DNA from: Streptomyces albireticuli
GTDB lineage: Bacteria; Actinomycetota; Actinomycetes; Streptomycetales; Streptomycetaceae
Length of the DNA stretch: 64,000 nucleotides
Direction: 5' to 3'
Assembly: GCF_002192455.1 (NCBI RefSeq)
Contig: NZ_CP021744.1
Location: 4,618,001-4,682,000 of the forward strand
Part shown: positions 44,366 to 56,930 of the stretch, one piece after another
How positions within the stretch are numbered: position 1 is the stretch's first letter
How the letters are laid out: each line of letters opens with the position of its first letter
The notes under the pieces: generated by a model
Seen by the model: only the letters and a program-made list of their open reading frames with translations
The model's database searches: none
What the model was told of the DNA's origin: nothing
Made by a program: the position numbers and the translations under genes

Positions 44366-44403
44366 CAGGGCGTTCGACCCTTGATGAGGGGTCGGACGCC
44401 CTG
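44366..44403 (+). terminator. Terminator of the WHH/deaminase operon
   Basis: CAGGGCGTTCGACCC (44366-44380) pairs with GGGTCGGACGCCCTG (44389-44403) with a single G-T pair and an 8-base loop, 25 bases after the stop codon. Confidence 0.75.
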
Positions 44404-44536
44404 CTGTCGTCGGTCGGCGCATTCTTGACAGAGGAAGCGGGCGGAGTGTCGTGTTTCGGGCAGTTCCGTCGTCCAGGAATGATGTGCGCCGGACCGCGTC
44501 ACATACCGGATATCCGGGATAAAAGGGGCTTCAAGG

Positions 44537-45442
44537 ATGAGTGCATCGGTATCTCCTGACGGTTTCTCCGTGGTACGGGGCCGTGGTTACCGTCCTGATC
44601 AGGTGGAGCGCGCCCTCGCCGAGTACGCGCGCCGACGGGACGACGCGTGGGAGCGCGCCGCCCGGCTGACCGTGCTCGCGCGCGAGATGGAGGACGAGGT
44701 CGCGCGCCTCGCGCAAGTCGTGGCCCAGCTTCCACCGCAGACCTACGAGCAGCTCGGGCACCGCGCCCAGGGGCTGCTGTTCACGGCGCAGGCCGAGGCG
44801 ACGGGGCTGCGGGAGCGCGCGGAGGCGGCGTCCGCCGAGCTGATGGACGCGGCGGAGGGCCACGCGCGCGCGGTGCGGGACGCCGCGCACGAGCACGCGG
44901 TGGCCGTGCGCGCCGAGGCGGAGGAGTGGGCGCGCCGGGCCCTGGAGGCGGCCGAGGCCGTCGCCGACGACGTGGCGGCCGTGGCGCGCCGCGAGGTGAA
45001 GGAGCGCCGCGAGGAGGCCCTCGCGGCGCTGAAGGAGATGCGGCAGCGGACGGCGGCGGTCCTCGCGGACCAGGAGAAGGGCCACGCGGAGCGCTGGGAG
45101 ACCGCGGGCCGTGAGATCGCCGAGCGCGAGGCGGCGCTGGACGTGCGGATCGCCGCGATGGAGGAGTACGCGCGCAACGCCCTGGCCGAGGCGCAGCGGC
45201 GCTACGCGGAGGCCGAGGAGGCCGCGCGGCACGGCCAGGAGGACGCGGAGGCGCAGGGCACGGCCCTTATCTCGCACGCGCGGGTGCGCGAGGAGCGGGT
45301 GGCCCGGGACACCGAGCGGGTGCTGCGGGAGCACGACGAGCGGAGGGAGGAGCTGCGGGCGCACATGGCGCACGTGCGGCACAGCCTCGCGGCGCTGACG
45401 GGGAAGCCGGTCGCGGAGGACCTGGGCGCGGGGGAGCTGTGA
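44537..45442 (+). CDS. Coiled-coil protein, DivIVA/Scy-like
   Basis: Soluble protein of 301 residues. The N terminus (SPDGFSVVRGRGYRPDQVERALAEY) resembles the start of Streptomyces coiled-coil polarity proteins. The rest (about 30-285) is almost continuous Ala/Glu/Arg-rich coiled coil with long stretches of heptads (such as AEEWARRALEAAEAVADDVA). Homologues in Streptomyces are often labelled cellulose-binding protein without evidence. A cytoskeletal or scaffolding role is likely but is an inference from the coiled coil. ATG 44537 lies 20 bases after a palindrome, CCGGATATCCGG (44506-44517). It is transcribed in the same direction as the toxin-type operon but is separated from it by a terminator. 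Confidence 0.82.
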   Translation: MSASVSPDGFSVVRGRGYRPDQVERALAEYARRRDDAWERAARLTVLAREMEDEVARLAQVVAQLPPQTYEQLGHRAQGLLFTAQAEATGLRERAEAASAELMDAAEGHARAVRDAAHEHAVAVRAEAEEWARRALEAAEAVADDVAAVARREVKERREEALAALKEMRQRTAAVLADQEKGHAERWETAGREIAEREAALDVRIAAMEEYARNALAEAQRRYAEAEEAARHGQEDAEAQGTALISHARVREERVARDTERVLREHDERREELRAHMAHVRHSLAALTGKPVAEDLGAGEL

Positions 45443-45551
45443 CCTCCGGCGAGGCGTCTCCGGCGGGCGGGCGGCTCCCCGGGTGTGCGCGGACCGTACG
45501 GCCGGGCCTTGCCGCCCGCCCCCGGCGAGACGCAGGCGGAGCGGTGTCCTA

Positions 45552-45586
45552 GGTCGCCGGGCGGCGGCTGAGCCCGCCCGGCGACC
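45552..45586. terminator. Bidirectional terminator between converging genes
   Basis: GGTCGCCGGGCGG (45552-45564) and its exact reverse complement (45574-45586) enclose a 9-base loop between the coiled-coil gene and the leftward transglycosylase gene. Confidence 0.75.
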
Positions 45587-45616
45587 CGGGGCCGGGGCCC
45601 CGGTGCGGACCTCCGG

Positions 45617-47455
45617 TCACGACGTGGCGCCCGCCTTCTTCGTCGGCGTGGCCGACGGGGTGGTGGCCGGCGTGGACGGTGAGGGACTCGCCTTGCCGTC
45701 CTTCTCCTTCCCGCCCTCCGGCTTCTGCTCCACGTTCAGGTGGACCACCAGGCCCGTGCCGTCGGCCGCCGTCAGCCGCAGCGCGTACGCCCCCGTGTTC
45801 TTGTCCGTGAACAGCTCGGGCAGGGTGAGCGTCCCGTCCGCGGCGGTCCGGCCGAGGTCGAGTGTGCGGGTGGGCTTCCCGTCGGCGCCCTTGAAGTACG
45901 GGCCGGAGGTCACGTCCGTCTTGCCGTCGGGGGTGGTGACCGTGGCGGTCAGGCGGAGGTGGTTGACGGCCGTGCCGTCCTTCTTCCGAGCGACGACCGT
46001 CAGGCGATCGGTGAAGAAGCCGTTCGGGGTAGCCGTGAACTTCTCGTTGCCGACCTGCGTGAGGGTGTCGGCGTGCGGGGCCACGACCGTGGCGTAGAAG
46101 TCGACGGGGTCGACGTTCCGGACGTCGACGGTGGCCCGAACGGGGAAGTTGCCGGACCGGTCGCCCGCGACGACCTGCGGTGCGGAGGCGACGCCGTCCT
46201 TGCCGGTGGGGAGCGTGACCTTGGTGACCTTGGTCGCCTTGGTGCCGCTCGGGAAGTAGGCGTCGGTCTTCCCGATGATCTCGAAGGTCACCTGGATGCC
46301 GGCGACCGGCTTGCCCGTGCGGTCAGTGGCCCGTACACGGGCCCGCTCCTTGAAGGTCGCGCCCTCGGTGGTTTGCCACTCCTCGGCGGTCTCGTAGCGG
46401 TCGAGGTGGGCGACGGGCGCCGGCTTCCCGGGAGTCGGCTTCTGCGGATCGGGCTTCTGCGGATCGGGCTTCTGAGGCGTCGGCTTCTGAGGTTCGGGTT
46501 TCTGAGGCGTCGGCTTCTGCGGCGCGGGCTTCGCCGGCCCCGTGGAGCCGCCGCCGGAGCCGCCCGGGGTGTTCCCCGGCTTCCGGTCCGGCGGGGTCGG
46601 CGTGGGCCGGTTGCCCGGGGTGCTGCCGGAGGGCGCGGGGCGCTGCGGGCTGCCGCCGCCGGGCAGGCCCGGCAGCTCGGCGACGTCGCCGGACTGGTAC
46701 TTCCGCATCCAGGCGAGGACGGCGGTGACGTACTCGCGGGAGGGGTTGTAGCGGAGGATGGCCCGGTCGAGGTCCTCCGGCTTGTTCATGTCCCGGCCCT
46801 CGGCGCAGAGGTAGCGCGCGGTGCCGAGGGCGGCGTCGTAGATGTTGTTGGGGTCCTTGACGCCGTCGCCGTTGCCGTCGGAGGCGAAGCTCTCCCAGGT
46901 GGAGGGGATGAACTGGGTGGGGCCGACGGCCCGGTCGTACTCGGTGTCGTCGTCGTAGCGCCCGTGGTCGGTGTCGCGGACCGTGGCGAACTGCCCGCCC
47001 GTCAGCCGGGGACCGAGGATCTTCCGGTCGCTGCGGCCGTCGGAGAGCAGCTGTCTGCCCTCCATCGTGCCGTGGTGCGACTCGACCTTGCCGATGCCGG
47101 CGATGAGCTCCCAGGGGATGTGGCAGTCCGGCCGGTCGGTCCGCATGGCCTGGGCCGCCTTCCGGTAGGCGTCCAGGGCCGTCGCGGGGATGCCCGAGGC
47201 GGCGTCCGAACCGTCGACCCTCTGGTTCGGCGGGGGCAGCGGGCCCGGGGAGCGGGGCTTGAGGTCCGGCAGCGTGAGGTTGGGCGTGCCGTGCGGCAGA
47301 CCCTGGGGGTTGTCCGGGCCGGGCTTGGTGTCGTCGGCGTCGGCGATGTTGTGCGGGGGGCTGACGCCGACGGCGGCGGTCAGGCTGGCGACGAGCAGGG
47401 CTGTGCACAGGCCCTGCCGGGAAACGCTGGCAGCGCGGGTACGGAGTATCTTCAC
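45617..47455 (-). CDS. Secreted lytic transglycosylase with repeat linker and Ig-like C terminus
   Basis: Exported protein of 612 residues. A signal peptide (VSRQGLCTALLVASLTAAVG, residues about 10-29) precedes a MltB/SLT-type transglycosylase domain (about 90-285). Its hallmarks are ELIAGIGKVESHHG with the catalytic Glu, VGPTQFIPSTWESFASDGNG, and IYDAALGTARYLCAEG. A Pro/Lys/Gln linker with PTPQKPEPQKPTPQKPDPQK repeats (about 330-385) leads to Ig-like domains (about 390-585). A Pro/Thr/Ala tail of about 30 residues closes it. It should cleave peptidoglycan in the wall, with the linker and Ig domains holding it there. GTG 47455 is chosen because GGAGGAAG precedes it and the signal peptide begins there. 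Confidence 0.88.
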   Translation of the reverse strand: MKILRTRAASVSRQGLCTALLVASLTAAVGVSPPHNIADADDTKPGPDNPQGLPHGTPNLTLPDLKPRSPGPLPPPNQRVDGSDAASGIPATALDAYRKAAQAMRTDRPDCHIPWELIAGIGKVESHHGTMEGRQLLSDGRSDRKILGPRLTGGQFATVRDTDHGRYDDDTEYDRAVGPTQFIPSTWESFASDGNGDGVKDPNNIYDAALGTARYLCAEGRDMNKPEDLDRAILRYNPSREYVTAVLAWMRKYQSGDVAELPGLPGGGSPQRPAPSGSTPGNRPTPTPPDRKPGNTPGGSGGGSTGPAKPAPQKPTPQKPEPQKPTPQKPDPQKPDPQKPTPGKPAPVAHLDRYETAEEWQTTEGATFKERARVRATDRTGKPVAGIQVTFEIIGKTDAYFPSGTKATKVTKVTLPTGKDGVASAPQVVAGDRSGNFPVRATVDVRNVDPVDFYATVVAPHADTLTQVGNEKFTATPNGFFTDRLTVVARKKDGTAVNHLRLTATVTTPDGKTDVTSGPYFKGADGKPTRTLDLGRTAADGTLTLPELFTDKNTGAYALRLTAADGTGLVVHLNVEQKPEGGKEKDGKASPSPSTPATTPSATPTKKAGATS

Positions 47456-47940
47456 AGGCTGCTTCCTCCGGAGGCCGTCGGCCGGTGCGAAGGGGGTCGC
47501 ACGGTGCCCCCCTCGGCCATGAACCCGAACACTAATTCTCCGCAGCCCCAATTGTCTTGTCCGGGGACGGGCTTCACGCATTCTTCGCTCTTCGTTCCCC
47601 GCGCGGGCGCCGTCCGCGGGGGCGCGGCGCGGGCGCCGGGGCGCGCGGTGGCGTGGCCGGAGCTACCCCGAGACGGAGGGCGCCGGCAAGGTCACGTCCC
47701 CTAGGGGATGTTCCCCGCGATCTCCTCCGCGCTCCTCCGCGAGGTTCGTCCCGCAGCAGGAGGAGGGTGCCCCGGGCGCTCCCTAGCCTTCTTACGGACG
47801 GCCGGAGTGCGGGGGTGGGGTTAGCACCACCCCACATACACGGATGAGCACCATCGCGGCCGGTACCCGCATTCCCGCAGGCTGAGCACATGGCCCGGTG
47901 GCATGGACGCACCGGACGGAACAGGTAATAGGAGACTCAC
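47456..47940. promoter_or_regulatory. Divergent intergenic region upstream of the ABC exporter operon
   Basis: No gene is visible in these 485 bases. Next to the transglycosylase gene the sequence is AT-richer (GAACACTAATTCTCCGCAGC) and should hold its promoter. Towards the ABC operon are a 12-bp palindrome TCCCCTAGGGGA (47697-47708), a -10-like TAGCCT (47784-47789) and a perfect hairpin. The hairpin is GTGGGGT (47815-47821) with ACCCCAC (47829-47835). The hairpin is about 105 bases from the GTG start and would lie in the mRNA leader. Confidence 0.5.
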
Positions 47941-48729
47941 GTGACTACCGCTGTATCGATTCCCAGGACCGGGGGCAGTGGAGGGCATACGGCCGTCGCG
48001 GCGAGCGCGCGTCAGGTTGTGAAGGCCTACGGATCCGGGGAGACCCGGGTCGTCGCCCTCGACCATGTGGACGTGGACATCGCCCGTGGGCAGTTCACCG
48101 CCATCATGGGTCCCTCCGGTTCCGGCAAGTCGACCCTGATGCACTGCCTGGCGGGCCTCGACACCGTCACCTCCGGGCAGATCCACATCGACGACACCGA
48201 GATAACCGGTCTCAAGGACAAGAAGCTCACCCAGCTGCGCCGGGACCGGATCGGCTTCATCTTCCAGGCGTTCAACCTGCTCCCGACGCTCAACGCGCTC
48301 GAGAACATCACGCTCCCCATGGACATCGCCGGCCGCAAGCCCGACCGGGCCTGGCTGGACCGGGTCGTGGAGACCGTCGGCCTCGCGGGGCGGCTCAAGC
48401 ACCGCCCGAACCAGCTCTCCGGCGGTCAGCAGCAGCGCGTCGCCGTGGCCCGCGCCCTCGCCGCCCGGCCGGAGATCATCTTCGGTGACGAGCCGACCGG
48501 CAACCTCGACTCGCGGGCCGGCGCCGAGGTGCTGGGCTTCCTCCGGCGCTCGGTGGACGAGCTGGGCCAGACCATCGTCATGGTCACCCACGATCCGGTG
48601 GCCGCCTCGTACGCCGACCGGGTGCTGTACCTGGCCGACGGCCGGATCGTCGACGAGATGTACAGCCCGACCGCGGACGCGGTCCTGGAGCGGATGAAGC
48701 ACTTCGACGCGCGCGGGCGGGTGTCGTGA
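47941..48729 (+). CDS. ABC transporter ATPase, MacB/LolD type
   Basis: Cytosolic ATPase of 262 residues that drives the adjacent FtsX-type permease. Walker A is GPSGSGKSTLMHCLAG (about residue 58), followed by a Q-loop in FIFQAFNLLPTLNALENITL. The signature is NQLSGGQQQRVAVARAL, Walker B is IIFGDEPTGNLDSRAGAEV and the H-loop is MVTHDPVAA. Its closing part is the usual LYLADGRIVDEMYSPT. GTG 47941 follows TAGGAGA. The permease gene overlaps its stop (GTGA), so the two are translationally coupled. Related pairs export antimicrobial peptides or lipoproteins or act in envelope stress sensing; the substrate is unknown. Confidence 0.95.
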   Translation: MTTAVSIPRTGGSGGHTAVAASARQVVKAYGSGETRVVALDHVDVDIARGQFTAIMGPSGSGKSTLMHCLAGLDTVTSGQIHIDDTEITGLKDKKLTQLRRDRIGFIFQAFNLLPTLNALENITLPMDIAGRKPDRAWLDRVVETVGLAGRLKHRPNQLSGGQQQRVAVARALAARPEIIFGDEPTGNLDSRAGAEVLGFLRRSVDELGQTIVMVTHDPVAASYADRVLYLADGRIVDEMYSPTADAVLERMKHFDARGRVS

Positions 48730-51299
48730 CCGTCCTCCGTACCTCCCTGCGCAATTTCCTCGCCCACAAGGGGCGGATGGCGCTGTCGGCCGTGGCGGTC
48801 ATGCTGTCGGTGGCGTTCGTCTGCGGCACGCTCGTCTTCACCGACACGATGACGGCGACGTTCGACAAGCTGTTCGCGTCCACCGCCTCCGACGTGGGCG
48901 TCAGCCCCAAGAAGAACGACGACGCCCAGCAGACCGGCAAGCCGGAGACGCTCCCCGCGTCGCTCCGGGAGAAGCTGGCCGCCGTCGACGGCGTCGCCAA
49001 GGTCGAGCCGCACGCCACCAGCCAGCAGATCACGGTCGCCGACAGCCGTAGGAAGAGCCTGAGCCCCACCTCCGGCGCCCCCACCGTGGGCACCAACTGG
49101 GACGACAGCCAGAAGAAGTCCGTCGAGATCACCAGCGGGCACGAGCCGCACGGCGTGGGCGAGGCCGTCCTCGACTCCGACACCGCCGACAAGCACCACG
49201 TGAAGACGGGGGACACCCTCCGGGTGATCGCCGCCCCGGGCGACTTCACCGTGCGGGTCGTCGGCATCGCGACGTACAGGACGACGAACCCCGGGGCGGC
49301 CGTCCTCTATTTCGACACCCCGACCGCGCAGGCCAAGCTGCTCGGCAGCACCCGTGAGTACAGCAGCTACGGGCTGACCGCCGCCTCCGGCGTCAGCCAC
49401 GAGCAGCTCAAGGAGCGCGTCACCACCGCCCTCGGCCCGGCCGCCGGCGACTACGCGGTGCGCACCGCCGCCGAGACCAAGGAGGAGGACAAGAAGGAGC
49501 TGGGTTCCTTCCTCGACGTCATGAAGTACGCGCTGCTGGGCTTCGCCGGCATCGCCGTCCTCGTGGGCATCTTCCTGATCGTCAACACCTTCTCCATGCT
49601 GGTGGCCCAGCGCACCCGGGAGATCGGCCTGATGCGGGCCATCGGGTCCAGCCGCCGGCAGATCAACCGGTCGGTGCTGGTCGAGGCGCTGCTGCTCGGC
49701 GTCGTCGGCTCGGTGCTGGGCATCGGTGGCGGTGTGGCCCTCGCCGTGGGGCTGATGAAGCTCATGGGGTCCATGGGCATGAAGCTCGACATGGGCGAGC
49801 TGACCATCAAGGCCGCCACGCCGATCACCGGTCTCGCCATCGGTGTGATCGTGACCGTCCTCGCCGCCTACCTCCCCGCCCGCCGGGCCGGGAAGATCTC
49901 CCCGATGGCCGCCCTGCGCGACGCGGGCACCCCGGCCGACGGCAAGGCCGGCAAGGTGCGCACCACGGTCGGCCTGCTGCTGACCGCCCTGGGCGGGCTG
50001 TCGCTGGTCGCCGCCGCCACGTCCGACGACGCCCAGGCGGGCTCGGGCATGCTGGGCCTCGGCGTCCTGCTCTCCCTGGTGGGCTTCATCGTCGTGGGCC
50101 CGCTGCTCGCCGGCTTCGTCGTCCGCGTGCTGAGCGCGGTCGTGCTGCGGGTCTTCGGCCCCGTCGGCCGCCTCGCCGAGCGGAACGCGCTGCGCAACCC
50201 GCGGCGTACGGGCGCCACCGCCTCCGCCCTGATGATCGGCCTCGCGCTGGTCGCCGCCCTGGCCGTGGTGGGTTCCTCCATGGTCGCCTCGGCCACGGAC
50301 CAGCTCGACAAGTCGGTGGGCGCGGACTTCATCGTCCAGTCCGAGAACCAGCAGCCGCTGAGCCCGGCCGTGGTCAAGGCGGTCACGTCCGCCGGCCACG
50401 TCGAGCACGTCACCGAGTACACGGTCGTCAACGCGAAGATCACCACCCCGGACGGCAAGAGCGCGACCCAGCGGCTGTCCGCGGTGACCCCGACCTACGC
50501 CGACGACGTGCGCGCCGAGACGGTCAAGGGCGACCTCAAGGACGCCTACGCCAAGGACGCCATGTCCGTGCCGGAGGGCTTCGCCAAGGACCACGGCGTC
50601 AAGCTGGGCGACCGGCTGAAGGTCGCCATGGTCGGCGGGAAGCCGGCCGAGCTCACGGTCAAGGCCGTCACCTCGGACGACACCAGCATCGACCAGGGCG
50701 CGATGTACACGAACATCGCCACCGCGCGGAGCTACCTCCCGGCGGAGAAGATGCCGCTGGACTTCATGCTCCTCGCCAAGGCCGCCGACGGGCAGACCGA
50801 GCAGGCCGCCGCCGCGCTCAAGGCGTCCGTCGAGCAGTACCCGCAGATCAAGGTCCGTGACCAGTCCGACTACAAGAAGCTCATCCAGGACCAGGTCGGC
50901 CAGCTGCTCAACATGATCTACGGCCTGCTGGCCCTCGCGATCATCGTCGCGGTGCTGGGCGTCGTGAACACCCTGGCCCTGTCGGTCGTCGAGCGGACCC
51001 GGGAGATCGGCCTGCTGCGGGCGATCGGCCTCTCGCGCCGCCAGATGCGCCGCATGATCCGCCTGGAGTCGGTCGTCATCGCCCTCTTCGGCGCCCTGCT
51101 CGGCCTCGGCCTCGGCATGGCCTGGGGCACCACGGCCCAGAAGCTGCTGGCCCTCCAGGGCCTCGGCGTCCTGGACATCCCCTGGCCGACGATCGTCTCG
51201 GTCTTCCTGGGGTCGGCGGTGGTGGGCCTGCTGGCCGCACTGGTCCCGGCGTTCCGGGCGGGCCGGATGAACGTCCTGAAGGCCATCGCCACCGACTGA
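48726..51299 (+). CDS. ABC transporter permease, FtsX/MacB type
   Basis: Membrane protein of 857 residues, partner of the preceding ATPase. An N-terminal helix (MALSAVAVMLSVAFVCGTLV) is followed by a first MacB_PCD loop. A first FtsX core comes next, including AQRTREIGLMRAIGSSRRQI (about 295-315). The second half starts at RNALRNPRRTGATASALMIG and ends with a second core, VVERTREIGLLRAIGLSRRQ, before the last helices. The extracytoplasmic loops are rich in Lys, Asp and Gly. This is the normal organisation of an ATPase-permease pair, in contrast to the lone permease at 14562-17111. A terminator follows (51326-51370). Confidence 0.94.
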   Translation: MTVLRTSLRNFLAHKGRMALSAVAVMLSVAFVCGTLVFTDTMTATFDKLFASTASDVGVSPKKNDDAQQTGKPETLPASLREKLAAVDGVAKVEPHATSQQITVADSRRKSLSPTSGAPTVGTNWDDSQKKSVEITSGHEPHGVGEAVLDSDTADKHHVKTGDTLRVIAAPGDFTVRVVGIATYRTTNPGAAVLYFDTPTAQAKLLGSTREYSSYGLTAASGVSHEQLKERVTTALGPAAGDYAVRTAAETKEEDKKELGSFLDVMKYALLGFAGIAVLVGIFLIVNTFSMLVAQRTREIGLMRAIGSSRRQINRSVLVEALLLGVVGSVLGIGGGVALAVGLMKLMGSMGMKLDMGELTIKAATPITGLAIGVIVTVLAAYLPARRAGKISPMAALRDAGTPADGKAGKVRTTVGLLLTALGGLSLVAAATSDDAQAGSGMLGLGVLLSLVGFIVVGPLLAGFVVRVLSAVVLRVFGPVGRLAERNALRNPRRTGATASALMIGLALVAALAVVGSSMVASATDQLDKSVGADFIVQSENQQPLSPAVVKAVTSAGHVEHVTEYTVVNAKITTPDGKSATQRLSAVTPTYADDVRAETVKGDLKDAYAKDAMSVPEGFAKDHGVKLGDRLKVAMVGGKPAELTVKAVTSDDTSIDQGAMYTNIATARSYLPAEKMPLDFMLLAKAADGQTEQAAAALKASVEQYPQIKVRDQSDYKKLIQDQVGQLLNMIYGLLALAIIVAVLGVVNTLALSVVERTREIGLLRAIGLSRRQMRRMIRLESVVIALFGALLGLGLGMAWGTTAQKLLALQGLGVLDIPWPTIVSVFLGSAVVGLLAALVPAFRAGRMNVLKAIATD

Positions 51300-51325
51300 T
51301 CCCCGCGAGGGGGTCCGTCGGACCC

Positions 51326-51370
51326 GGCCCGGTCCCGGTGCGCCACGGGGGTGCGCACCAGGACCGGGCC
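51326..51370 (+). terminator. Terminator of the ABC exporter operon
   Basis: GGCCCGGTCCCGGTGCGC (51326-51343) and GCGCACCAGGACCGGGCC (51353-51370) pair over 18 bases with one mismatch around a 9-base loop. Confidence 0.8.
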
Positions 51371-51555
51371 TTCTCATGCCCTCTTCCTGCCGTTCGCGCG
51401 GCTCTCCCCGGCCCGCGCCGACCCGGCCGCCCGGGCGAATCGTTCCAGCGGTGTGTGTCGGCCCACCGTCGTAGGCTGGGGGCACCCCGGCCCGTGCGTA
51501 CGTGTCGGGCGATTCGCGTTGTCCCTCACGTCCAACCCGGGATCGGAAACCCTTC

Positions 51556-55113
<3,558 letters not shown>

Positions 55114-55131
55114 CGCCCTCGTCGCCCTCGA

Positions 55132-55168
55132 CCGCCGGGCGGGCCGGATCCTTCGGCCCGCCCGGCGG
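55132..55168. terminator. Terminator after mfd
   Basis: CCGCCGGGCGGGCC (55132-55145) and its exact reverse complement (55155-55168) enclose a 9-base loop between mfd and the converging DUF2079 gene. Confidence 0.78.
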
Positions 55169-55285
55169 CATTTGCAGGGGGCGTTCCGGGAGGCAGCGGG
55201 TGAGGTAGCCGGGGGGAGTCAGAGCGGCCGAGGTCCGAGGAACAGGGGCCCGGGGGCCGGGGGCCGGACCGGGGAACGCCTCCCG

Positions 55286-56752
55286 TCAGGGGGCGGTCGC
55301 CGCGACCCGCCGCAGCACGGTGTACCCGCCCTCGTTGCCCAGCACCGCGTACTCCGTCCCGGGGTGCAGCCGGCGGATGTCCTCCACGACGTCCGCCGCC
55401 CCCTTGCCGTCGGGCGTGCGCATCGCCACGTACTCCGGTATCAGCCCGCGGGTGTCCCCGATCCACAGCACCCGGCAGCGCCCCGCCAGCCGGCTTATGG
55501 GCCCGACGTCGGACTCGACCGTGGCGCCGTCGGGGATGCGGTCGAGGAGCCGCTCGGCGGCGCGGACGCTCGCGGGGACGCGGTAGGTGTCCGGCTCGGT
55601 CAGGCTGTAGAGCGGCAGCGAGGCGGTCAGGGCCAGGGCCGCCGCGAGGACGGCGCCGGGCAGGTGGTCCGCGTAGGAGCGCAGCCAGGGGCGGCGGCTC
55701 CCGCGGGCCCGGGTGAGGGCGTCGGTGAGGGCGATGAAGACGACGGGCATGAGCACGGCGCTGTAGTGCCAGTCGGTGCCCCAGTAGTGGTCGTCGTGGG
55801 AGGCGAACCGCCAGCCGAGGGTGGGCAGCGCGACGATCAGCAGCGGCGAGCGCAGGGCGAGGAGCCCGGTGGTGGGCAGCAGCAGCCAGAGCAGGGTGCG
55901 GATCGCGGTGTCGGCGGGGATGGTCGGGGCGGGGCCGTCGCCGCCGCCGAGCTTGGTCCAGTAGTCGTAGGAGCCGTCGTGGTTGAAGCCGGGGATGATC
56001 ACGCCGAAGGCGAGGGCGGCGAAGGCGAGCCCGAAGGCGACGAGGCCGATGGCGAGCGCGGCGGCGTTCGGCTCGCGCCGGGTGCCGCGCAGGCGTATCA
56101 GGACGACCACGCCGATCGCGGCCACGGTGATCCCGAGGTCCTCCTTGACGAGGACGAGGGGCAGGGCCCAGGCCATCGCGGCCCGCCAGCGCCGGCGGAC
56201 CACCGCCTCCAGGGAGAAGGCGAGCAGCGGCATCGCGAACGCGATCTCGTGGAAGTCGAAGTCGACGGCGCGCTGGACGCCCCAGGACAGGCCGTAGGCG
56301 ATGCCGACGGCCAGGCCGCGCTTGCGGCCGAGCAGCCCGGCGGCCAGCCGGGTGACGGGGACGGCGGACAGGGCGAAGAGGGCGGCCTGGGCGACGAGCA
56401 GGACGACAGGGCTCGGGAAGAGCCGGTAGAGCGGGGCGAGGAGCGCCGTGACCGGGCTGAAATGGTCGCCGAGGATGTTGGTGCCCGGGCCCTTGAGGTC
56501 GGCGACCGGTGCCTGGAGGTGGGCGTAGGCCCGTATGGCCTGCTCGAAGATCCCCAGGTCCCAGGACATGGTGAGCATCCGGCGGTGCCGGCAGACCGAC
56601 AGCGCGGTGAAGAGGACGAAGAGGACGCCCGCCACCCAGTAGGGATCGAGCCGTGGCGCGCGCAGGGAGGCCGCGCGGGGCCGGCTCCCGGGCGTCGCCT
56701 CGGCCGCGTGCCGGTCCGGTGCCGGAGCGGTGGCGGCTGCGGCCGGGTCCAT
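55286..56752 (-). CDS. DUF2079 polytopic membrane protein
   Basis: Integral membrane protein of 488 residues with about eleven hydrophobic helices. The N-terminal stretch (1-35) is Ala/Pro-rich. The DUF2079 features are MSWDLGIFEQAIRAYAHLQA, LKGPGTNILGDHFSPVTALL, DFDFHEIAFAMPLLAFSLEA and LVKEDLGITVAAIG, with conserved Asp, His and Glu in loops. The arrangement resembles GT-C glycosyltransferases, which supports a sugar-transfer role on lipid carriers; this is a structural analogy, not a demonstrated function. The C-terminal soluble part contains PDGATVESDVGPISRLAGR. ATG 56752 is the first start and is followed by the Ala-rich segment. Confidence 0.9.
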   Translation of the reverse strand: MDPAAAATAPAPDRHAAEATPGSRPRAASLRAPRLDPYWVAGVLFVLFTALSVCRHRRMLTMSWDLGIFEQAIRAYAHLQAPVADLKGPGTNILGDHFSPVTALLAPLYRLFPSPVVLLVAQAALFALSAVPVTRLAAGLLGRKRGLAVGIAYGLSWGVQRAVDFDFHEIAFAMPLLAFSLEAVVRRRWRAAMAWALPLVLVKEDLGITVAAIGVVVLIRLRGTRREPNAAALAIGLVAFGLAFAALAFGVIIPGFNHDGSYDYWTKLGGGDGPAPTIPADTAIRTLLWLLLPTTGLLALRSPLLIVALPTLGWRFASHDDHYWGTDWHYSAVLMPVVFIALTDALTRARGSRRPWLRSYADHLPGAVLAAALALTASLPLYSLTEPDTYRVPASVRAAERLLDRIPDGATVESDVGPISRLAGRCRVLWIGDTRGLIPEYVAMRTPDGKGAADVVEDIRRLHPGTEYAVLGNEGGYTVLRRVAATAP

Positions 56753-56930
56753 GGGGGAGTCCTTTTCTCTGGGGCTGCGGGGGACATGTGGGACGACCGT
56801 CCGGGAGGACGGGACGACTGTCGGAAAAGATACGCGGAGCCCCTGGGCCTCCGGCCCCCCTTCAGGAGACGGGCCGTCGCCCGGACCGGTTCAGTCTGGT
56901 CCGGACCGGCTCGGCCTCGTCCGGGGTGGC

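Noticed and set aside
44506..44517. CCGGATATCCGG palindrome as an operator of the coiled-coil gene
   Set aside because: A 12-bp palindrome alone is weak evidence; it is noted with the gene but not called a regulatory feature.
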